64,000 nucleotides of DNA from Lingula anatina (lineage: Eukaryota; Brachiopoda; Lingulata; Lingulida; Lingulidae). The translations under genes and the position numbers were made by a program. Below the pieces are notes generated by a model. The model searched no databases. It worked only from the letters and a program-made list of their open reading frames with translations, and was not told the DNA's origin. Below, one piece after another: positions 14,401 to 27,400 of the stretch. The DNA lies in the NCBI RefSeq assembly GCF_001039355.2, contig NW_019775401.1, positions 124,001 to 188,000 of the forward strand, in the 5' to 3' direction. Each line of letters begins with the position of its first letter. Position 1 is the first letter of the stretch.

Positions 14401-15406
14401 TGCTATTAACACCATGCACCTAACATCACTCTTCTTTTTGATCAGAAAAGTGGGTTCAGTTGTTGGGAATTTCTAAACAAACACGTTGATTAATAGGATT
14501 AAAATTTTTACTTATATTGAATAATACATTGACTAACAAAATATTTCAAAATGGATGGTTAAGGTGAGCTACTTTTTGTTTGTTTGAGTGAATAGCAAAA
14601 GCAAGCAGGCCAATTTTTCGTATTATGTGGAAGAGGCTGGATGACCGTGACATCTAGAAAAGATATCGCTGGAGTTACTCTGTAATCTGTCTTCAACTGA
14701 TTGTGAAATCATCTAAGATGAACTTCTGATAAGGGCATAGGGGTGGGTCTGGCACACTTTAACAGTATTACAATATTGCCTCATGCAAAGAGCTCTGTTT
14801 TATCTTCCAGTGCACTTAGAAAATCTCAAGAAAATGGGATGACAGACGAGGAAAGTAAACGTAAAGCCCGGGTTTCCATGATTGAATTCTTAAATGAGTA
14901 AGTAATTGAGGAACTAGATTGAAAAAACCTACCCTTTCTTTCTTGAAGATTTGATTCCTGCATGAAATTTGTTGGTTTTTGGACAAAACCTTAATGTGGC
15001 GCTATCCCAGGAATTAACAGACGTTTGTATATTAACTTGTTGTTCAAATTTTGGGGCATTCTCCAAAGTATTTGTAAAATTGCATGAAGTTACTTATTCC
15101 TGCTTATTCTTAATGAATTCAAACCCTGTTTTGCTAGTACCCACCTTATTAACTTCAGTGATTTAGAAATTGAAAAGGGGTAAAATCTCAAGTTTTTGCA
15201 CAATTTAAAAAAAAATTAAATTGTTGTGTAAATAATTTTTTTCACCCATTTCATTTTATAATGCAGTGTGATATCCCAGCATGATTATCTGTTTGTTCTG
15301 AACTACTAAAATACTTATTTTAACATCTTGTATGCAGTGTTTTTTATTTGAAATATGTGTAACAAAAGATAACAGTTTTTGCAACCTCTGAAATCTCTCA
15401 ACGTAG

Positions 15407-15458
<52 letters not shown>

Positions 15459-18400
15459 GGGATTCATGCAGTGTTTTGATCATAGGAAATCTATAGACAA
15501 ACACTGGCTAGCTTCTGTCTTTAGAAGTAATTATACTCCATTATAGATTAAGGGACAAAATCGCAGTGGTCATAGATTTCCCTTTTCCTTTGAAGATAAT
15601 TTGCGGAGAGGAGTCTTACTAAACCCAAACATCAAGAAGGACAACTCTTCAAAAAAATACTAACCATTTGTTTATGGTGTTACTTCTGTGTCACAAAGAA
15701 AAGTGATGCCAAGTTTTCACACATATTTCACATAGCTTGTGCCTAAACATTTACAGGCATTCTGTTGTGAAGTGTTGTAGTGACTAGGTAGCAGTTTTAA
15801 CCCAACATAAATCAATATTAACACCATCTTGTCCATTTTCCCTCTCCCTTCTTAAGATCTTAGGTTTTTAGTATGAGGCTTTTAAGCTATTGTGGGTATC
15901 TTTGGAAGGTCTACGGAAAACATATGGTGTAAGTTCTGGCAATGTTTCTCTGCGTTGGCATCTTCTTACATGTGTATTCAAGGATGTTTCACTTCTTGGG
16001 CTCTACTGTACATTTCTCAAACCTATTAGGTATTTTTTTGTATTTCCTAGGCTGTGGGTGTTTTAGCTTATCGCCATCCTTATAAAATCCTCATTGGTCA
16101 GTTCAATTCACTAAGAAAGTTGGACAGACCAATTGGGGAAATGTTTGTCAGTTGTATTAGCAGCACTGGCATTCAGGTTCATGTATGACTAGACATATTT
16201 ATATATTTGTTTGTGCTTTTTTTTGTCTTAGTGTTTTTAATGATAAGCCTACAAACAAATAATGGCTGATGGATCCCAGTCCCATAAATGTTTCCACCAT
16301 TTTGCAATGTTTTGCTTTCATTTTCCAACCTCCCTCACAGGAAGAAAAGTGTCAAGCAGTGGGGGCGACGGTCAGTGATAGAGACAATGCGCGAGTTCTG
16401 GCTGTAAGTAATGCTGGGTAAAACGGTGCTTTCTTTATCCCAAACAATATGTTGTGACTATCTTTTATACCTTCTGTATGTTTGTACAGTTGGAAGGGAG
16501 ACATTATTCACATTGTTATCCTTTTTCAAAGTAGAGGGGTAGATGTAGATGCAGATGTGTGGTGATTGCTTTGAAGATCTAAGGCCTTTGTACCAAATTA
16601 CTGCCATGTTTTTATGTACCCACCAAATTCATTATAATTTGAAGAAAAAATATCCATGTTTTTTGTTTGTCTGTGTTTTGAATAGTGTTTGTTGTTGTTT
16701 AATTTCTAATATCAGAAGTTGTGTAACGTAGCTGAAGTTTTAGAAAGAATTTTGTAGCTTATCTAGTCCACCATGTTGTGATTTTGTGAATTTCATAGCT
16801 GAATCTTAAAACTCCCAATCCTAATTTTAGGTAGTAGTAGTGATGGTGGTGCAAAAGTACTGTAGGAAACTTTGGTTTAATTCTTTTTCCCGTGTCACAT
16901 TTTCCTTTATAAAACCTTACCCTCACAAGTAGACAGTGTATTAATTTTCAGTAGAACATTTTGGTTACCAATCTTATCAAGGTGTTTTTGTCCCTGAATG
17001 AAATGAATGAAGAGCTTTTATTGTAGTGATAAGGAAAAGCTTCCTGTTTTGTTTTTCAGGCTTCTACTTCTGTGTTCAAATATTGATTTATATCTGATAT
17101 TTGTCCCATTTAAAAGGAAATTCAACAAGGTGTCATTATTTGTGCAATTATTTTGACCTATCATTCTAATGAAGGGAAACTTATTAGTCTCATGGAAACA
17201 ACTTCTCATCAAAATGTTCTTGGTGGAATTGCATGTCATCTTATGGAGCATATTGCTGCCAGTGATCATTATTTTATAAGGCCACAATTGTGTGTCAGAC
17301 CAACTTTACTGCCTATTGTTATGGTGGCCAGATTGTTGCTTTTGGGGTTAATTAACATTTCAGATTCTATACAGGTGGAAATGCAAAACTCTGGTCTTTA
17401 TTTTTATGGACATAGCTCTCCTAGTTTTTATTGATATCCGTCTCATGCTGGATTTTTCTCTGCACAGTTCACACATTGCCAGAACATAGAAAATGGCTCT
17501 CATTCCCAGTATTTCTTTTCAGTCCTGCAAATTTCGAAGAAGATGAAGAGAACATGGAACAAGAACAGAAAAAAGAACCAAAAGAAGAAAAGAAAAGAAA
17601 GTTGAGTTTTATGCAGAAGTTCGGGAGCCATAGGCAAAAACGAGTAAGCATAACTTTTAGCATGCCTTCTGTCACATCCCCATCAGATTAAAAGGTTGCA
17701 AATATATCCAGTTTCTCTAAACATGCTATGATGTGAAAGCATGCATTTTTGTCTGTAAGAGCTAACATCGCTCATGTTTTGAAGACAGAAACTCACAACC
17801 TTGTACCTTTTTCATTATCTCTAATTGGTGACCTTGCACCTCAGTGTTACTGTCTTATCAGCATGTAAAAGGTGGTAGAAATACATGGTTGAAACTCAGT
17901 GTAGTATTTATGCACACTTACAAATAAGCTGCTCATTAGAATTAAGGATCTTTTCAACGTGATCTTTGTAATAAAATGATAAATTTAATTACTGATGTTG
18001 ATGTGTTAACCAAAAAATTATCATGGCTGTCATTTTTTAAAATTGTGTATTTTAATACTTACAGAAGGATAAAGAAGGAAAGAAAACTCACCAGTTTGTC
18101 AGTGTCTCCTTTAGTAATTCTACTTCCTGTGATATCTGTGGTAAAACACTTGCTAACAAACCTGCAGTCAGCTGTGAAAGTAAGTTCTCTTCATTCCATA
18201 AACAAATCAATAATATAGATTTGAAAATGTGTGATTAATAATTTACTTAGAGATTTAAATAAGATTTAAGTAAATTGTTCATTACGTAGGTGCAGCCATC
18301 TGTTTTATTTATTTTTATGATGAATATGTGAGAAGTTTGATGGTACAGAGATTATTATATTGTTTCCATACAAGGTTTTTGAAAGCAATGGATTTACATT

Positions 18401-21400
18401 GTAGAGATCAAACTGTTTAATTGGTCTGTTCCTTTTGTTTATGGTTTGAAATTGAATTTAAATACATTATTGTTGAAAATTTCAGACTGTAGCATTAACG
18501 TCCATGACAGCTCGTGCAAAGATTCTGTCCCTCCCTGTCTAAAGCTCAAAAAAGACAAGGTAAGATAAACGAGATCATGTGTATAGGTCTTTTTCCTGAA
18601 GGTTGTTTTAAAAACATAGCAAATGAAATTTGGTTTTGATAAACAAAAAAGTCTGACTTGTTTTAAAGAAATATTTGGCATGTTTTGTTCTTCAGGATAG
18701 GCACATTTCAGAGACTAGCTTACTTCAGTGGGAAAATCTGTGGTAGTTAAAAGAAATGAGAAATCATTAAGCTTAAATAATGAAATTATGTTTTGGAAAG
18801 AATGTATTTCATCATCAGGAGATAGTGTTGTTCAGCAAATCACACATTTTTTAATGTGAGGTGAGAATAAGTTGTAGAACACCACCTCACGCAATGAATG
18901 GACTCAACTACCACATTCTGGCTGGTCATAAAGAGGAATACATCATGAGGTACACATCAAGACAGTTTGCAATTATTGATAATATATGGTTTAAAATATT
19001 GTTTGTTAGACCTTGGTCAGAGTGCTATCTTCTTTCATTGCACAACACCTTTGTCCAGCAGTTGCCATTCCAACTATACCATATAGTCAGTAATATCCCA
19101 TTAAGGCAAAATAAAGAATTAACACAAGTAAAATAATGAAGGCATTCAGCATTGTTCTAAGTCAGTTGTTTGAGATCCTGATCAATGTAAGCCAGAGCCA
19201 TCCCTATGTTAATATTCTCACATGGATGGTTACAGATATCTTCAAGTTTTTCTAAAAACTGTTTCAGTAAAAACTGTCCTGAATGGCCTCCTTTTTTTTA
19301 CCTGGTGTTGAAATTAAGCACCATTTAATCTGGCCTCATCTCGTGTCTAGAAAATGATGCACAGAGGCTTGATATCTGTGTGCTGAGCTGCTGTAACACA
19401 TGGTCAGGTCTATAGGAGGCAAGGCTGGAGGGCAAGACTTCTGATTGCTACAAGTTCAGCACACTTGGGCTCCACTGGTTAACATTTTCTTTCTGATGAA
19501 ATTTTACTATTCTACCAAATTGACAAGTTAAGTGCAAAATTGCCTTCTTCCGCCTTATCAGAGTATCTCTCTGTAAGACAAAAAAAGATGATAAAAACAG
19601 GGAGAGTAGCACACCTTAATGTTGGAAGGTGCAACACATTAACTTTTAGGCCAGTTTATATCAAGTAGAAGTTAATCTTAATTTATCTTCAACCAGCCCA
19701 TGTTTTTGTGAGATCTGTTTATATGTACATTCATTCAGAATAAGCCAGTTTGAAGTAAAACTGCATTAAGTATACCCATTATAAATATGTAGCAATTCAT
19801 ATATATATATATATAATATATAATTATACCATGGCTAGCACTTCAAAAATGAAGATAATTGCACTTGTATTTTGCATACAGGCTTGTCTGTATTTTCATT
19901 TGCTTCAGTGCTTTTATCCTTGTTCAAAGCACCAGGTATAAGTTAGTTTCAACTACTCGTCGTCCCCTGTATGCGACATACAAGAGCAAATTACATCTCA
20001 GCTGCACTCTTATATGTTGCATAAAGTTGACAACTAGTGTTGCAAAGAGTACTTAGTGCCTCCCTGATTATTTGTGCTCTTTATGTGAATGCTGGCCTTA
20101 TTTATTTTTTATTACATATTATAATCTAGGCATTTATATACTCAAACAGAAATAAAGAATTCAGTAATATCTGTAGAAAACGTAAGTAAAAAAAAAATTA
20201 ACTTTGAAAAATGTTTTTTATTTTGTGGTTTAAAATAAACTTGGCATGGATGGGTTAATATAGAAGGCTCACCAGATAGACTTTCAGCCTAGGTAGAGAT
20301 GTGTTGGTAATTATCTTCTGCTCCTGATACTATGAGCAAAAACATCCGCCTGTGAAGTGCTACTGTAACTATCAGTTCTCATGAATAAACTCTTCAGCAA
20401 TGCTGATGACTGTGAGTTACCTGAACAGGTTTGAAGAGGTGCTATAATTGCATAAAGTCTACTTTTATATTCTCATCCTGAAAGTAATATATGCCACTTT
20501 GAATTTCAAGCTTAGTCAGAAAAGTCACTTAGATGGTCTTCTTTGGATATATTTAGTAAGACTGGTGTTTTTCCATGTTGAAATAAGAAATGCAGCATCA
20601 ATTTCAATGTGCGAGAGCGTTTAGATTCTAACAAAGTGGCTTTGATACCGTTTTGCACCATTGGGTGATCCTATAATTTTAATATAGAAAATAAGCTTGT
20701 GTTTAAATAGATTAAAGCAGCTTGGAACAAATATCAGATAACATTTGCATTGATGCCAGAATAGAGAACTTGGTGTTTTATAAACTACAGAAAGTCTGGC
20801 AATGCTGAAGTTGTGTGTTATGATTTTTTCCTGCCCAGCAATTTATAAACAAACTTTTCACATATGGTTGCAGTTGGTAAACTTGGAGCTGGAAATAGCT
20901 GTAAATTTTCTTAATTTTATGGCATGAGCCTCGCATTAGTAGCTTTTTGCATCAACCAAAAATGGTTTTCTCTGAATGATGACATATAAGCACTGGAAAA
21001 AGTAGAACATAATTGATACTATTCTGATTAAAAATGGTTACAGTATATGTGCATGAAAAGTTCCGTTTACTGGTCCTAAAAAATTTGCCCCCCCCCCCTT
21101 CCCCTCTTCTAGTCCACACCTGAGGGTGAAAGATAGCACTGCCTCATTAGCTGCACAGGTAGTAAAGTCAAGGTCATAGCTGTAGAACTTGGAAATTTTC
21201 CTTTGAATAAATTCTTCTGAGAGCACCGCCAAGCTGAAGTACACCTCGTGTTTCTGGTCCATTAAAAGAGGGATGATTAAGGAGGGGCTATAGTTCTACC
21301 AAGGTGAAAGAAATCAGGCCCTGGGTCTGCTATGGATTCATTGTGCTGCTGGTGTGTTTCTATTTGGTTAAAAGTCTCAGCAGATACCATTTAAGAGAGG

Positions 21401-24400
21401 ACATGGTATCTGGGGAGAAGGGGCACTAGATGCCAGCAGCGATACTGCTGTTTTACCTAAGTGTTACATCTCTTTGTGGCACTGTGAAGGTTTGGAATGG
21501 ATTACCTGGAAGATGCACACAGTCTGTACTAAGTGGCAGCAGAGGGGATATGTTGAACTGTCAAATGTGAACCATGTGGTTGAGTATGTATCATTTAGGT
21601 TGATATCTTACTGCTGAACCAGTGTGATCCGCCAGGCCATGTAAGATTCCAGGAAAATCAGAGAATCTGGAGAATTCATATTTTGTGGAATATCTTCTAT
21701 ATCTTGATTTAGTGGTTTATACCACTGCACAACTGTGACTTCTTCAGTGTTGTTGGATTGAACATTTGTTTGGCAGTGGTACATGTCAAATAGTACAGGA
21801 ATCTCCACTATCTAGTCAACTTTAACTACTCTCTATACTGCTAGTCCAAAGATGGATCCCATTTACTCATTTCTTTCCTTTGTTGCATCTATCCTTTGTA
21901 ATACCAGTGCATATTGATCATCAGTGTTGAATGGAGACTTAAATATCTAAAGTTTGATGGAGTTATACAATATTAACAGTTGTTATAGTTTCGGAGCCCC
22001 TTCCATCCCTCTGTTTCGATGCTAGCTGTGTCAGAGAACCATGGCTAGACTTACTCTGCAGTTCAAAGTGACATACCCTGAGGAAGAAAAGGTGACTTAA
22101 GAGTAGAAAATCACTTTGTTTGTATTTTAAACTTGTTTTCTTGTCAGTATTTGATTCTCTTTATTGTCAGTTATTTGCAAGTTCAAGTACTTTATTTCCA
22201 GTAAATTGATTTGCTGAAAACACTTCTTTTAGTAAACTAAATGTTAAGATTTTTCTTTGAAATCTTTAATGCAGGCAGACATGAAAATATGGCGTATATA
22301 GATTATAAGATGAATGAAAACAAGATATGGGATTATCATTAGAAACATTAGATATGGAAAACATCTTGTGATTTAGTCTAGGTAGATAAGAGAACAGTTG
22401 AACAATAAAATGTCCTTGGTCAGTTGAAATGGTTAACACTGTCAAGCCCACTTGTCACGTGAATGATAATGGAAAGAAAATGGATGAAGTGTTGTAATTA
22501 ATTTGAACCAAAAATGGTTACTTGGAACAGCGAAGTATAGTTTTCAAAAATGTTCCCTTACCTATCTTTAGGATGGGCAGATAAAGCCAAGAGTAAATTT
22601 TATATGAGATGTGAATTTAATATAATCTGGTATACCCAGTTGCTACATATTGTGAAAAAAATGGTTTGTGATAAAAAAATCAAATTTCAGGAAAAGCCCC
22701 AACAATTATTGATGAAAAACAGTGTATCATTTGTAGTTTTTGCTTTATTTATTTTTGATGCACTTTTGTGAATTTCTTACAGAGGCCATATCGTCGGGAA
22801 ATACAGGAAAGATGCCCCCCTCCAGGTAGGTGTTTTCATTCATCACATCTCCCTTTTCAACCTTTAGATCACCTCTCCTGTATGCACCCAGCGTGACTGC
22901 TAAACAACCTCACTGCTAACCAACCGTGCAAACTTATAGTCAGTGCATGTTTTCATGGTAACTTTTGGACATTGGGGGGTTTGGGGAGGGGGGAGGTGCA
23001 GTTGTATGCACCAAATGAGTCTAATCCATATTTTGGATTTGCCAGTAAGCTGAAAAAGCTAGGTTTCCTTTCATCCCATACCATAACTTCAGGAAACCCC
23101 CAATGATGGTTTCTTTTAAGAGAATCCCTGGTATTTACCTTCTTTTTCAGTTAAGGTACAAATTCTGAAAGGAATTCTCTGTACAACAGAAATTGATGAA
23201 GGTGTCATGTGTTCTCCCTTACTATTTGGGCCCTTACCATATTATGCCTGATCACTTTACTGTTATTACTGTAATGTTGGTCACATTCCTAAAAACAATG
23301 AAGTATTTATTGATATGCAATTGGCTAGGAGTGTTGAGGTCAGAGGGGAGGGGGGGGATATTACTGGAACAAATTGTGTGGGATGATTAATGTTAATTTT
23401 CAAAACATTCCATATTTAAAAGGATTTTTCTACTCAGTTTTGTCTTGAGTGCACTAAGTATCATGGCAGACAGCACAGATCACTGGATAATGTAAATCAA
23501 CTGATAGCTTGGGTAAACTTCTATGTTGTTGGCAGACTCAACTTTCAATACACACAGTAAATGTTACCAAATTTATAAACATGGGGTTGATGTTCAGTAC
23601 CTAAAGGTGGGGACTAAACTTTACCTTGGTATTTGATACTTAATTTGTGCCAGATGGTGCCATTATTGTTTCAAATGGGGATTTTTGTCCATAAAGTTCA
23701 GTTAGATATTTAAAAAAAAACTGCTTTGTGAAATCAAGGAAGGAGCCATCTTGCCCCCCTTTCTCACTTCTAAAAAAGAAAGATTGACAAATATTCTGGG
23801 TGCATATTTTTCTACGTTTTTTGGGTGCAAAAGGATTGAAAAGGCAGTGTACTATTGCCAAGTGGAAAGTATTAATTTCTGCCAAAAAACAGGAAGAAGC
23901 CTTATTGATAGATAAATCAAACAGGAAAACTTGTAAGGAATTTTTGCAGAAAACTGTAGTGATGGATCATACTGCATAGCCTTTTATACATGTATCTCTA
24001 ATCAAGCAAAACATTTAAATGCCAAATATTTGGTTGAAATCAGTGTGTGTGTGTTTAATTATTTAATATTCCTGCCAAAAATTTTGACAGATTTGAGCTG
24101 TACTTCTTAGAAGTTAATAAAGGAACAGTTATTAGGTGAATATTGTAAAATTTTGTTATTGACGAAGAAAGTCAGTTCTGCTAGTTAGTAATAGTCTTTA
24201 TAATTGCTTGCATACTTTGTTTCATTTTTCACTTATGAACAAACCTGTATTTAAGTAGGAGGGCAGCAAGGTGGACCAATATTGAAATCATCACAGTCTT
24301 TTGTGGAGGCAGGGTCAGTGCCCGCTGGTCGGGTTAAACAGGTAAGTGTGCGTCTTTAAGTTAACTTAAAATAACATCAGGGAATCCAGATGTTGTAGTA

Positions 24401-27400
24401 TCTGCTACCAGCCAAACCTGCCTAACTTAATTTGGGCAAAATGGTAAAAATTACCTTGGCATATAAATTTGATAAAAATTGATGAATTCTAAAATGATAA
24501 AATTCTATTGTAATGATTTTATATTTTTTCAGGAGACCTGACTTATAGTTAGGGTTTACTGTAAATGAGACTTGCTAACATTAATGATGAAGTTGTGTAA
24601 TCATAGTAGTGGAATCATGCCTATTATACCTATATACCTCAGTTTTGTGATGCATTTTAACCTTGTAATGTATCATTTTTTTTACCAAAAAATTTTAAAA
24701 GATAACTATATGATAAGTTAATCCATTCGTATTTTTTTTTTGTTTTGTTTTGTTTTCTTGGGTAAAATAATATGTATTTCTGATGTGATTTGTATGCTGG
24801 TCGCCCTGAAAGTATTAATCAGTTACCTAACTTTAGAATGTTTTTTTATTGCAGACATCTGTTTCCTTTAGTTCACTGCCAAACAGGAATTCATCTCCAA
24901 ATGATCAGTAAGTATCAACTCCTCAAAACACAAGCCTGTCTTGCTTCCTCGCAACAACTACCTCATACATGGTTGAAGTCTCGTCTTTTCTATTTTGTCC
25001 AAGTATTTGGCACTAGCTTCAGAATTTTCACACCCATCTTGGGTGCTTCACTGGCATGGCATGCGATGGTCTGTGCTGAAACTGAGGCTTTATTTGCTGA
25101 ATTATCTTCTGTGATATAAAAATGTGTTGGTTTGATGGCTGCTTAAAGAAGCTTCTCACAGCAAATATATATTGGCAGAAAGTTTAAAGAATGCTTCATG
25201 TGTACATCTGCCAGTAAATTGGAAGAAGAACAAAGCAGCTTAATGATGCTTATTCCACCAAGGTGTGCAACAAATGTATTGCCTGTCTAATGGAGAGAGG
25301 AACTCTGAATATGGACCTGAAATATACTTTTCAAATGAACATACATGCTGTAGCTCTTGAGTAGATAAATGTGTAACCTTTAGAAAGCGGGTGAAGTGTC
25401 AGGATATTAGTTTGCTTTATTGTGGGTCAACGAACTTGTTAGGAATGAATAAAAGGATTGAAAGTATGTTACCAGCTTTCACTTTTACTTTACCAAGCAG
25501 GAGTAAAATGTGACAGGCTATTGATTTTGTATCCTATACTAATCACAAGTCACTGCATAATTAATTCTTTTTATTTCATTTAAAATTTTTGTCATATATT
25601 ATTTGATTAGTTAATTTATTTCATTAAACACCACTTTGAAACCTAATGGCATGCATTTTCACTAATTGATTGAATGCTGGCCGATGGTCCTCAGGGGCAT
25701 ATTCTCAATGGCGGCGGGTTGCAGCTAAACTTGGGATAGAGTAAGTGATGCCATTTACTAACCTTTGGCTCATGTCTACTAATACAACCATGCTGGGATA
25801 CAAAGTATACATATATAGATGTACAATGATATGTTTGTAATGTATGTATTTGTCTATGCTTGCAAGTTACTAATCAACTGGCTGCATCACCATGTGTTCT
25901 GTGGCATGTGAGTCCCAGTGTTTATCAGTGTTCAGCATCCCTTTTGGTATTATGGTGAGATGGCTTTTGAAGTGTTCCTTGCCAGATCTTGGCAAGTTTG
26001 GGTCATTGTTCTAATGGCATGCATGTAATAGTAGCAAGCTGCTTTGGGCTTTGAATAGGCAAAGGCTTTTGTGCAAACTGCGCTTTAAATGTTGAATTTT
26101 ATGGATATTAATGATGACAGATTGTTATTTGTTAGAAATGCATAAATGTTGGGAAATCTTGTTACTTGGTAAAGTTAGGTTTTTTCATTAGTATTTTTGT
26201 TATTAAAGAGAAGCAAGGTAACAGATGAATGCCATTTAATTTGGTGTTCATTGGTGTATAAAAATGGAAAATGGAGAAGCATGTCCACAATCAGGTGCAC
26301 GTTTAGTTTCTTATTTATTATTCTATTTTTTTAAATCACTGCATTATATTTTGATTTTGGCATGGTAAAGTTTGTGATGACTATTCCAACAGAGTAGTAC
26401 ATTTTGGGAAAAAAAAGTTTACTTGCATGTTATTTTCAGTTTTAATAGTAAAATTACAAACATATTAGGTGACATATATCTGTAGGGTTTATGGATGTAT
26501 GATTTATATCAGAAAATGTTATCAAAACACTAATATTTCATTGAAAGGTCATCTTCCCCATTAAACTGGGTTCATCATGACACCAACTGTTATTTGAATG
26601 CAAGAGTTGAAAAGAATAACATCCTAGAAGAATATGTTTTCTCTTAGTCTATAACAGAGAAAGTTGCCTGTGTTAGTAGAGCTGATTTCCTCGGGTCATT
26701 GTCATGAAACCAGCATTGCCATTACGGTATTGTTTACTGCATTTGCTGCATATATAAATATATTTAACACTATGTAACAAGAAGTGATGAAACTTGGTCA
26801 TGGCATATACTCCAAATGTCCCTTTTATACACTCTTGGTACCAAAGTTGAAGACTGGCAATATGTTGACAAAAAGAATATGTATAACAGGCCCGTAGCCA
26901 GGGGGGGGTTCGGGGGGTTCGAAAGAACCGCCCCTTTTGCTGGGAAAAGGTCCACTCTGGGTAAAATTTGATCTAGGTACATGAAGTTTTCATGGGAAAA
27001 GGTCCACTTTTTCAGAAAACGAACCCCCCTTTTGAAATTGCTGGCTACGGGCCTGGTATAATGCATCTGCACTTTAAGTGATTTAAAGCAATGCATTGAA
27101 CACACTGCCTTGTGTAGGACTTCATCATATAGGGAAACATGCTTTAATTTTGTGCACAAACTTCATCCCAGAAATTTTTTCTTCAGCTTGCCTTAAGCAC
27201 ATATGTGCAGTCATATTAGTATTTCAGTGCATTAGTGCCCCTTCACCATGTATTTGTACTTACGTGTACCTATTTTGTAAAGCATTCTTTTCAGCCAATT
27301 TTTAAGTACTTGGATATGGATGGTGTTGCCCTTTGAAATAGATTAAATAACTGCCATGTTTTATTTGAAAAAAAAATTGGCCTTGTAAAAGGTGGAATAA

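Noticed and set aside
22974-22999. G-quadruplex in the intron
   Set aside because: Only three clear G runs of three or more are present, so the usual four-run pattern is not met; kept only as a remark.
24790-25119. 109-codon open frame overlapping the exon at 24855
   Set aside because: It is a different frame from the exon, which is fixed by phase at both ends.
26770-27159. 129-codon minus-strand open frame with Pro-rich end
   Set aside because: It is a chance translation of the foldback element at 26887-27055 and its flanks; this element has no coding function.
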